Shown one piece after another: positions 33,583 through 40,585 of a DNA stretch of 64,000 nt. This stretch comes from Novosphingobium profundi (lineage in GTDB: Bacteria; Pseudomonadota; Alphaproteobacteria; Sphingomonadales; Sphingomonadaceae). Each line of letters opens with the position of its first letter. The first letter of the stretch is position 1. Under the pieces are notes generated by a model. That model made no database searches. It had not been told where the DNA came from and saw only the letters and a program-made list of their open reading frames with translations. The stretch is taken from the NCBI RefSeq assembly GCF_018491765.1, contig NZ_JABWCU010000010.1, forward strand, positions 1 to 64,000, written 5' to 3'. The translations under genes were made by a program, and so were the position numbers.

Positions 33583-34533
33583 ATGGACTACCGCCGCTTC
33601 GACCTGAACCTGCTCGTCGTGCTCGACGCCCTGCTCGAACAGGGCGGGGTCAGTGCCGCGGCGCGCAAGCTGGGGATGAGCCAGCCCAACGTCAGTTTTG
33701 CGCTGACCAAGCTGCGCGCGCAGTTCGGCGACGAGCTGCTGGTGCGCAGCGGCAACGCGATGAAGCCGACGGCGCTGGGCGAAACGCTGCGTGGACCGAT
33801 CCGACGCGTTCTCAACGGGGTGCAGGAGGAAGTGCTGGCCGAGCGCAGCTTCGATCCGGCGACGAGCGAGCGGCGCTTCGTCATCAGCACCTCGGACATC
33901 GGCGAGCTGGTGTTTCTGCCGCGGCTCATGGCCGAGCTCGCCCGGCGCGCGCCGGGGGTGACGCTGCGCAGCCGTTCGATGACGCCGGGCGAACTGGCCC
34001 AGGCGATGGCCGAGGGGGAGGTGGACCTCGCGCTTGGATACTTTCCCGACCTCGACGGCAGCCAGTTCCTGACCCAGAAGCTGTTCGACCATCCCTTCGC
34101 CTGCATCGCGCGCGCCGGGCATCCCCTCGTGCGGCCGGGCTGGAGCCTCGCGACCTTTCTCGAACTGGGGCACATCGCGGTCGCGCAGCGCGGGCGCAGC
34201 CAGGAACTGTTCGAGGAGTGCCTCAAGGCACGCGGACTGTCGCGCCGGATCGCGTTGCAATCGCCCCATTTCATGAGCGTGCCGCTGCTGGTGGCGGGCT
34301 CCGACCTGATCAGCACGGTGCCCGAGGCGGTCGGCGCCATCTTCGCGACGATGGCGCCGCTCCAGCTCATCGATCCGCCGCTGACCTCACCGCGGATCAA
34401 TCTCCAGCAGTTCTGGCATCGGCGCGTCCACGAGGACCCGGCGGTGCGCTGGCTGCGCAGCCTGATCGCCGAGCTGTTTCTGGGCCGCGACCCCTCGCCC
34501 GAACGATGGCCGGGCGAGGGCGGCGGGGGCTGA
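33583..34533 (+). CDS. NodD/NahR-like LysR regulator
   Basis: A protein of 316 residues beginning MDYRRFDLNLLVVLDALLEQ, the opening typical of the NodD/NahR/LinR branch of LysR proteins. It has the HTH GGVSAAARKLGMSQPNVSFALTKLR and the domain-boundary motif FDPATSERRFVIST. This branch often senses aromatic inducers, including flavonoids (NodD) and salicylate (NahR). It is divergent from the Rieske gene and abuts the last gene of the ring-cleavage operon (stop codons adjacent at 34533/34534), so it may control both. The start lies directly after a strong inverted-repeat operator. Confidence 0.92.
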   Translation: MDYRRFDLNLLVVLDALLEQGGVSAAARKLGMSQPNVSFALTKLRAQFGDELLVRSGNAMKPTALGETLRGPIRRVLNGVQEEVLAERSFDPATSERRFVISTSDIGELVFLPRLMAELARRAPGVTLRSRSMTPGELAQAMAEGEVDLALGYFPDLDGSQFLTQKLFDHPFACIARAGHPLVRPGWSLATFLELGHIAVAQRGRSQELFEECLKARGLSRRIALQSPHFMSVPLLVAGSDLISTVPEAVGAIFATMAPLQLIDPPLTSPRINLQQFWHRRVHEDPAVRWLRSLIAELFLGRDPSPERWPGEGGGG

Positions 34534-35493
34534 TCAGGCCGGGACCACTTTCTGGTCGATCGCGCCGAAGGGGGCCCAGCCGTCGGCGCTGCGCGCTTCC
34601 ATGCGCACGGTGTCGCCATAGGCCATGAACGTCGTGCCCGGCGCGCCGTCACGGATCATCTCGATCGCGCGCACTTCGGAGATGCAGCTCGAGCCGACTT
34701 CGGCGTAGTTCGGGTTCGAGACGGTGCCCGAGCCGATCACCGTGCCCGCGACCAGATCGCGGGTGCGCGCGGCGTGGGCGATGAGTTCGGGAAAGCCGAA
34801 GTCCATGAACGAGCCGTTGGCGTGTCCGAAGGCCGTGCCGTTCCAGGCGACGTGGAGGTCGAGGCCGACGCGTCCGTCCAGCCAGGCCGCGCCCAGTTCC
34901 TCAGGCGTGGCCGCAAAGGGAGCCATCGCGCAGGCGGGCTTGGCCTGCACCCAGCCGAAGCCGGTCTTCATCTCGACAGGCGCAATCGCGCGCAGCGACC
35001 AGTCGTTGATCTGGACCACGAGCTTGATGTGCGCGAGCGCGTCCTGCGCGCTCGTGCCCATCGGCACGGCGTCGACGATCACCCCGAATTCGCCCTCGAA
35101 GTCGATCCCGTCGGCGATCGAGGGGAAGGCGACGTCCTCGTTCGGGCCGTAGAAGCGGTCGGACAGGCCCTGGTACATGAGCGGGGCGTCGGTCTCGACC
35201 GGGGGCAGGCCGAAGGCGATCTGCATCAGTTCGCCGTGGGTGTTGAAGGCCGAACCGTCGAGCCACTGCCACGAACGCGGCAGGGGCGCGCGCAAGGATG
35301 CGGGATCGAGCGCTTCGCCTTCCCCGGCGTCAAGGTGTTCGGCGAGCGCGCGCAGCGCGGGCTCGGCCTGCGCCCAGTCGTTGATGGCGGTGAGCAGGTT
35401 GGGGATTCCCGCAGGCAGGCAGCGGGCCGCGTCGGCGGATACGACCACGAGGCGGCCGTCGGGCGTGCCGTCGGCACGCGTTGCAAGGCGCAT
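34534..35493 (-). CDS. Fumarylacetoacetate hydrolase (FAH)-family protein
   Basis: A protein of 319 residues. Its C-terminal FAH fold shows the conserved acidic metal-binding block (DFEGEFGVIVD) and VVQINDWSLR, then the GTVIGSGTVSNPN loop. FAH-family enzymes hydrolyse or decarboxylate beta-diketones and 2-oxo-dienoates produced by aromatic ring cleavage. It is the last gene of a seven-gene operon, four bases after the cyclase gene. It would act late, after the ring has been opened and split by the alpha/beta hydrolase. The exact reaction cannot be read from sequence. Confidence 0.88.
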   Translation of the reverse strand: MRLATRADGTPDGRLVVVSADAARCLPAGIPNLLTAINDWAQAEPALRALAEHLDAGEGEALDPASLRAPLPRSWQWLDGSAFNTHGELMQIAFGLPPVETDAPLMYQGLSDRFYGPNEDVAFPSIADGIDFEGEFGVIVDAVPMGTSAQDALAHIKLVVQINDWSLRAIAPVEMKTGFGWVQAKPACAMAPFAATPEELGAAWLDGRVGLDLHVAWNGTAFGHANGSFMDFGFPELIAHAARTRDLVAGTVIGSGTVSNPNYAEVGSSCISEVRAIEMIRDGAPGTTFMAYGDTVRMEARSADGWAPFGAIDQKVVPA

Positions 35494-35497
35494 TGGC

Positions 35498-36292
35498 TCA
35501 ATCCTCGTCGATGATGGCGACGGCGCGCGTCCAGCCAGCCGAGGCGCCCTTGATCTTGTGCGGGAAGCACGAGATCGTGAAGCCGTGGGGGGGCAGCGCC
35601 TCGAGGTTGTGCATCTTCTCGAGGTGGCAGTAGCCGATGTCGCGGCCCGCCTTGTGGCCTTCCCAGATCAACGAGGTGTCGCCGGTTTCCTTGACCTTTT
35701 CGGCGGTGTAGCTGAACGGCGCGTCCCACGACCAGGCGTCGGTCCCGGTCACGCGCACGCCGCGCTCGGTAAGGTACATGGTCGCCTCGTAGCCCATGCC
35801 GCAGCCCACGTTGACGAAGTCGGGACGGCCCAGCGCCATGCCCGCCGCGGTGTTGACGACGACGATGTCGAGCGGCTTCAACTCATGGCCGATGCGCGCC
35901 AGTTCGTCCTCGACGTCCTTGGCGGTCACCACGTAGCCATCGGGGAAGTGGCGAAAATCGAGCTTCACGCCGGGCTGGAAGCACCATTCGAGCGGCACTT
36001 CGTCGATCGTGATCGAACGCTTGGGTTCGCCGTCCTTGCCGTCCATGGTCGGGTGGAAGTGGTAGGGCGCGTCGAGGTGCGTGCCGTTGTGGGTGGTCAG
36101 CTTGATCACCTCGGAGGCGGCGAAGCCGGCGCCATCGGGGGTGTCCTTCGCGGTCACGCCGGGGAAGAACATGTCGAGTTCCCCGGCGGTGTCGGCGTGG
36201 GTCTGGTAGGTGATCTCGGGGCGCATGAAAGGCGGGTCGCTGACGACCTCGTTGCACAAGGTGATCGAGAGGTCGATGAAACGGCGGGGCAT
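35498..36292 (-). CDS. Cyclase/kynurenine formamidase-like metal hydrolase
   Basis: A protein of 264 residues with the family metal motif HNGTHLDAPYH (His68, His72, Asp74, His78). These enzymes (PF04199) include kynurenine formamidase, isatin hydrolase and several putative cyclases, and they usually cleave or close lactones and amides. A GC-rich 41-base gap separates it from the upstream hydrolase gene. Within a ring-cleavage operon a lactone-opening role is reasonable. I see no evidence for tryptophan degradation nearby. Confidence 0.88.
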   Translation of the reverse strand: MPRRFIDLSITLCNEVVSDPPFMRPEITYQTHADTAGELDMFFPGVTAKDTPDGAGFAASEVIKLTTHNGTHLDAPYHFHPTMDGKDGEPKRSITIDEVPLEWCFQPGVKLDFRHFPDGYVVTAKDVEDELARIGHELKPLDIVVVNTAAGMALGRPDFVNVGCGMGYEATMYLTERGVRVTGTDAWSWDAPFSYTAEKVKETGDTSLIWEGHKAGRDIGYCHLEKMHNLEALPPHGFTISCFPHKIKGASAGWTRAVAIIDED

Positions 36293-36333
36293 GGGGGGGG
36301 ATCCTTCGTGTCAGTTGCGGCGGTACGGCGCTT

Positions 36334-37497
36334 TTACGCGGCGCGACCTCCCAGGGTCTCGGCGAACCAGTCGGAGAGGAGGTCGCGGCCATAGGCCATG
36401 TTGTCGGCTCCGACGTGTTCGACACCGCCTTCGCGGTCGGTGAAGATCACCTTCTCGCGGCGGGGCGAATTGACCAGCTGGTCGTAGAGATCGTCGGCAT
36501 AGGCCGGGCTGATCTGGCGGTCGTTGGCGCCGTGGGTGACGAGGAAGGGCACCGTGATGCGCTCCATGTGCCCATTGAGGTTCATCGCCTGGGACCTGGC
36601 GAGGAAGTCGTCCTGGTCCTTGGCACCGAAGGCCCAGTGGACGTGGGCCCAGTAGTGCGGCACCGGGTTTTCGCCCTCGCGCGCCATGCGCTTGTCCTGC
36701 ACTTCGCGCCAGTTGTGGTTGGCGCCCCAGACCGCGCCGCTCGCGAAACGGGGCTCGTAGGCGACCGCGCGCGGGGCGAAGTGACCGCCCAGCGAGATGC
36801 CGGTCATGCCGATCGCCTTGGGATCGACTTCGCTTTGCCGCTCGAGCCAGTCGACGGCCCTGGAGGCCCAGCTTTCGGAATGCGGATCGACGGGCAGGCC
36901 CTGGAGGCGCAGCGCCTCGCCCGAGCCGGGCTGGTCGACGCACAGGGTGGAGATGCCGCGCCGCGCCAGTTCCTCGGGCAGGCGCGTCCAGTAGAGCAGT
37001 TCCTTGCAGCTATCGAGACCGTTGCAGAAGACGACGACCGGCCCGGGGCTGGTGTCGCTTCCGGGCGCGCGGGTGAACAGGGCGGGCATCGTGCCGGTTT
37101 CGAGCGGGATCTCGACGCGCTCGCGGTTGAGCTTGCCGAGCGTGGTCGAGCGGTCGAAGGCCGCGCGTGCCCTGGCGTAAGTCTCCTGGCGTCCGGGCGC
37201 GCCGTGGCCCTGCATGCGCTCGGCGGTGAACAGGTAGAGCGCGGCGCGCTCGAGCTTGTTCGAGGCCGAGAAGGCGCGGCCCCTGGCCTCGTCCTCGCCG
37301 GCGAGCTCGAGCAGCTTGTCACCCATCGCCGCCCAGGCCTTCATGAACTGGGGCGTGCCCGCGTCGGCGCCATTGGCGGCGGCGTCGCGGATCGGCTTCA
37401 CCATGTCGATGATCTCGCCGATCTGGCCGCCGCTTTCCATCGCGATCGCGACCGAGAGGTTCCAGATGTAGTTCGGAAAATATTCAAAGAGGGCCAT
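36334..37497 (-). CDS. Alpha/beta hydrolase, FrsA/DHPON-hydrolase-like
   Basis: A protein of 387 residues with a helical N-terminal cap of about 130 residues and a C-terminal alpha/beta-hydrolase core. The nucleophile is Ser235 in GISLGG, and a DQPGSGEA segment precedes it. A candidate catalytic His lies in GGVEHVGADN near the end. The architecture matches 2,6-dihydroxypseudooxynicotine hydrolase and related C-C bond hydrolases that cleave acylated phenols and diketones. Placed directly after the extradiol dioxygenase gene (5-base gap), it most likely splits the ring-fission product. Confidence 0.85.
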   Translation of the reverse strand: MALFEYFPNYIWNLSVAIAMESGGQIGEIIDMVKPIRDAAANGADAGTPQFMKAWAAMGDKLLELAGEDEARGRAFSASNKLERAALYLFTAERMQGHGAPGRQETYARARAAFDRSTTLGKLNRERVEIPLETGTMPALFTRAPGSDTSPGPVVVFCNGLDSCKELLYWTRLPEELARRGISTLCVDQPGSGEALRLQGLPVDPHSESWASRAVDWLERQSEVDPKAIGMTGISLGGHFAPRAVAYEPRFASGAVWGANHNWREVQDKRMAREGENPVPHYWAHVHWAFGAKDQDDFLARSQAMNLNGHMERITVPFLVTHGANDRQISPAYADDLYDQLVNSPRREKVIFTDREGGVEHVGADNMAYGRDLLSDWFAETLGGRAA

Positions 37498-37502
37498 GGC
37501 AA

Positions 37503-38417
37503 TCAGAACTCGGCAGGCTGGAAGAGACGGGCGTCAGGCGCGGGGTGGGGCATCGTCTGCGGACCGCCGACGCCGGTGCCCCACTGGTCCATGACCATCG
37601 GCGCGGGGGTGTGGACCTTGTATTCGTGGTGTTCGAAATCGACTTCTTCCAGCTCGGAGGTGTACTCGACTACGAAGCCGCCGGGCGTCACGAAGTAGCT
37701 GAAGGTGTTGTTGCCCGCGGTGTGGCGGCCGGGGCCCCAGCGGATGTCGGTGCCGCGCAGCTTGAGGCGGTGCGCGCCGCGGAACATGTCATCAAGGGTC
37801 AGCATGTCGTAGGCGACGTGGTTGAGGCAGGGCGGTCCGGGCAGGATGGCGACGCGGTGATGCGCTTCGTTGCAGCGCAGGAAGCACATGAAGTCGCCCA
37901 GCCAGTCGGAGACCTTGAAGCCCAGAACATCGCAGAAGAAGGTCACGAGGGCCTGGTGGTCGGGCGAATGCATGACGATGTGGCTGATCTTGACCGGCAT
38001 GCCTTCCCAGCGCTCCATCGCGCGGCTCTCACCCTTTGCGACCTCGGCCGAGATCTCGAAGGGCAGGCCGTCGGGGCTGAAGAAGCGGAAGCCGTAGCCG
38101 CCGCCCGGTGCATCGAGGTCCTTGGGCGCGAACACGACCTTGCAGCCCGCCGCTTCCACCTTGGCGAAGAGCGCGTCGACGTCGGCGCGGGTATCGGCGG
38201 CGAAGGCGATCACCTCGACGTGGTTGGTGTCCGCCTTGTGCAGGCGCACGACGTGGTGCTCGTCGTGCCCGTGGGTCTTGAACCAGGCCCTGTCTTCGGT
38301 TGCGTCGACTTCCACGTCCACTTCGACGAGGCCCCAGTCGTCCTTGTAGAAGGCGCGTTCGGCCTCGAAGTTCTCGACGCCGTAGCCGACGTAGCGGATT
38401 TCGGTAATGCGGCTCAT
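37503..38417 (-). CDS. Type I extradiol ring-cleavage dioxygenase (VOC fold)
   Basis: A protein of 304 residues with two VOC modules, as in BphC and 2,3-dihydroxybiphenyl dioxygenases. The Fe(II) facial triad is His146 (KISHIVMHS), His200 (LNHVAYD) and Glu251 (VVEYTSE). The N-terminal module has lost these ligands, as is usual. The start ATG 38417 fits the family N-terminus; the longer frame upstream is not related. It would open a catechol-like ring produced by the flavin monooxygenase encoded just upstream. In Herbaspirillum the comparable FdeC cleaves ring A of 8-hydroxynaringenin; the same substrate here is inferred. Confidence 0.9.
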   Translation of the reverse strand: MSRITEIRYVGYGVENFEAERAFYKDDWGLVEVDVEVDATEDRAWFKTHGHDEHHVVRLHKADTNHVEVIAFAADTRADVDALFAKVEAAGCKVVFAPKDLDAPGGGYGFRFFSPDGLPFEISAEVAKGESRAMERWEGMPVKISHIVMHSPDHQALVTFFCDVLGFKVSDWLGDFMCFLRCNEAHHRVAILPGPPCLNHVAYDMLTLDDMFRGAHRLKLRGTDIRWGPGRHTAGNNTFSYFVTPGGFVVEYTSELEEVDFEHHEYKVHTPAPMVMDQWGTGVGGPQTMPHPAPDARLFQPAEF

Positions 38418-38442
38418 GATGTGGTTGTCCTGTCTCGAGCTA

Positions 38443-39558
38443 TCAGATGGGTTGCGCGACCATGGCGAACATTTCGCCGGTGGCCTTATGGTTGTCGATC
38501 TGCGGGCCCTTGCCGATCTGGCCGTGGCAGATCTCGAGCGACTTCTCGACGATGTAGCGGCAGCGCTCGAAGCGGCGGTCGCGGTAGGCGGCGAAGGCCT
38601 CCTGCGGCGAGGCATGCGCGCCCAGCTCCTCGGCAAGGACGATCGCGTCCTCGATCGCCATGCCCGCGCCCTGGCCCAGATGCGGGGTGGTGGCGTGGAC
38701 GGCATCGCCGATGAGCACGACGCGGCCCTTGCTCCAGTCGCCGTAGAGCATCATGCCTTCGAGCGGGCGGTAGACCACGCCCTCGTCACAGGTGATCTGC
38801 TCGGCCAGTTCGCGCAGGCGCGGTGCGCACGTGGCCAGCTTGCCGCGCATCGCGGCGGCGAGGCCTTGCGTGGAATAGCGCGGATTCTCGGGCTCGTGCG
38901 TGGTCACGTACATGTACATTAGGTCCTGGCTGATCGGCACCAGGCCACAGCCGGTCGGGCCGTTGTAGACCTGGAGCGCGTCAAGATCGTCGGGGCGCGG
39001 GAAATTGTAGCGCCACACCGACTGGCCGGTGAACGCGGGCTTCTCGGCCTCGGGCAGGATGGTCTGGCGGGTCTGCGAATAGACCCCGTCGGCGCCGACC
39101 ACGATGGCGTAGCGATCCGAGGTGCCGTCCGAGAAGGTGACCGAGACGCTCTCGCCGTCGTCCTCGAGCGCGGTGACGGTGAGGCCGAGGCGAATTTCGG
39201 CGCCGGCATCGCGGGCGCTGTCGCCCAGCACCTTCTGGAGCGCGCGGCGGCCGATCCCGACATTGGCGGGCTTGCCCTCGACGAGGCTGGGGGTGGGAAT
39301 GCGCGCAATGCGGCTGCCGTCGGGCAGGAAGATCTCGACCGCGTCGAAGCCGCAGGCCGCGTCGATGAAGGCGTCGAGCACGCCGAGCTGGTCCATCGCG
39401 CGCACGACGTTGGCCTGCTGGATGATCCCTACGCCATAGACCGACCAGGTCGGGTCCTTTTCGATCACGGTCACGCGGTGCCCGGCGCGGCTGAGCGCGA
39501 TCGCGGCGGAAAGTCCGCCGATACCGCCGCCGATCACCAGGGTCTTGAGGTCTTCCAT
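38443..39558 (-). CDS. FAD-dependent aromatic hydroxylase (FdeE/salicylate-hydroxylase-like)
   Basis: A group A flavin monooxygenase of 371 residues. The FAD-binding GGGIGG is at 10-15, and the VVGADGVYSQTR (DG) motif and the GD motif VVLIGDAVHATTPHLGQGAG follow. These enzymes use NAD(P)H and O2 to place a hydroxyl next to an existing one on a phenolic ring. The gene directly precedes the extradiol dioxygenase gene, giving the classical hydroxylate-then-cleave pair. The naringenin 8-hydroxylase FdeE and salicylate hydroxylases are both possible models. Confidence 0.9.
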   Translation of the reverse strand: MEDLKTLVIGGGIGGLSAAIALSRAGHRVTVIEKDPTWSVYGVGIIQQANVVRAMDQLGVLDAFIDAACGFDAVEIFLPDGSRIARIPTPSLVEGKPANVGIGRRALQKVLGDSARDAGAEIRLGLTVTALEDDGESVSVTFSDGTSDRYAIVVGADGVYSQTRQTILPEAEKPAFTGQSVWRYNFPRPDDLDALQVYNGPTGCGLVPISQDLMYMYVTTHEPENPRYSTQGLAAAMRGKLATCAPRLRELAEQITCDEGVVYRPLEGMMLYGDWSKGRVVLIGDAVHATTPHLGQGAGMAIEDAIVLAEELGAHASPQEAFAAYRDRRFERCRYIVEKSLEICHGQIGKGPQIDNHKATGEMFAMVAQPI

Positions 39559-39583
39559 CGTACATTTCCTCTGGGACGAAAAT

Positions 39584-40585
39584 TCAGAACTGATCGAGGT
39601 CGTTCGCGATCACGGTGGGCCCGGGGTAGATCCGGGAAATGCGGCCGAGATAGCCGAGCCGGTCCCCGGCGCTGGCACGCGGCGCCACGACGTGGGTGAC
39701 GACGAGCGCGCGAACTCCGGCCCTTTGCGCCAGATGACCTACCTGTTCGGGGGTCAGGTGGTGGCGCGCGAGGTGTTCCTCGATGCCCGTCAGCGCATCG
39801 GCGCTGGCGTTGGGGGTGTTGGCCTGCACGTTGGCAAGGGTGCGCGCGACGTCGATCATCTCGGAGACGAGCAGGTCCGCGCCCTTGGCCAGCTCTTCGA
39901 CCGCCGGGCTCGGGCCGGTGTCGCCGGTATAGACGATGGTGCGCCCCGGCGCCTCGAAGCGGAAGGCGAGCGACTTGAAACGGGCGTCGGCCGCGCTGCC
40001 GGGCTGGAACGAGTAGTGGGTGTTCTGGCGCGCGGTGACCGCGATGTCGCCGAGGCGGAAGGTGGCGCCATCGGACAGCTCGACCACCGAGACGCTGTCG
40101 CCCGGCAGGATCGTGCGCGCACCGGGAAGCCCGTAGCCCGCTTCGACGGCGGGCTCCATCGCGGCGAGTAGCCCGGCGACCAGCGCCTTGGTGCCCGGCG
40201 GGCCGTAGATGGTCAGCGGCTGGGTGACATTGGTCTGGAAGCGCAGGCCGAGGACCGCGGCCAGCCCGGCGGTGTGGTCGAAATGCAGGTGGCTGAGCAC
40301 GACGCCGCGCACTTGCTCGAGGCGCACGTGCGCGCCGGTCAGTCGTTCGACCGCCCCGTCGCCGCAGTCGACGAGGAACGCAGCCGGCCCGCGAAGGAGG
40401 AGATTCGCGGGCTGGCTGCGTTCGGCAGATGGGATAGGTCCGCCCATCGTGCCAAGGGTGATCCAGTGCGTGGCCATGGGAGCCGGGGCGCCCCCCAGCG
40501 CCGCCGGTTCCTGGTCCGCCCGTGCGGGGGCGGATCCAAGCGAAAGGGAAAAGGCCAGGAGGGCAAGGGCGAGGCGGGCGCGCAT
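39584..40585 (-). CDS. Secreted metallo-beta-lactamase-fold hydrolase
   Basis: A protein of 333 residues with a clear signal peptide (hydrophobic 4-22, cleavage near ARADQ), so it should act in the periplasm. It has the zinc motif SHLHFDHTAG, a YTGDTGPS segment supplying the bridging aspartate, and a late THVV. This is the RNase Z/AtsA-like branch, which also holds arylsulfatases, lactonases and esterases. It is coupled to the TBDR gene by a one-base overlap (TGATG). A role in opening or de-esterifying the imported ligand in the periplasm is likely but unproven. Confidence 0.85.
   Translation of the reverse strand: MRARLALALLAFSLSLGSAPARADQEPAALGGAPAPMATHWITLGTMGGPIPSAERSQPANLLLRGPAAFLVDCGDGAVERLTGAHVRLEQVRGVVLSHLHFDHTAGLAAVLGLRFQTNVTQPLTIYGPPGTKALVAGLLAAMEPAVEAGYGLPGARTILPGDSVSVVELSDGATFRLGDIAVTARQNTHYSFQPGSAADARFKSLAFRFEAPGRTIVYTGDTGPSPAVEELAKGADLLVSEMIDVARTLANVQANTPNASADALTGIEEHLARHHLTPEQVGHLAQRAGVRALVVTHVVAPRASAGDRLGYLGRISRIYPGPTVIANDLDQF

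Noticed and set aside
34534..38417. Tryptophan-kynurenine or homogentisate pathway for the cyclase and FAH proteins
   Set aside because: Kynureninase, tryptophan dioxygenase, homogentisate dioxygenase and maleylacetoacetate isomerase are missing, while a hydroxylase-extradiol pair is present in the same operon.
37503..38705. An N-terminal extension of the extradiol dioxygenase
   Set aside because: The extra residues are the out-of-frame shadow of the flavin monooxygenase gene; ATG 38417 fits the family start.
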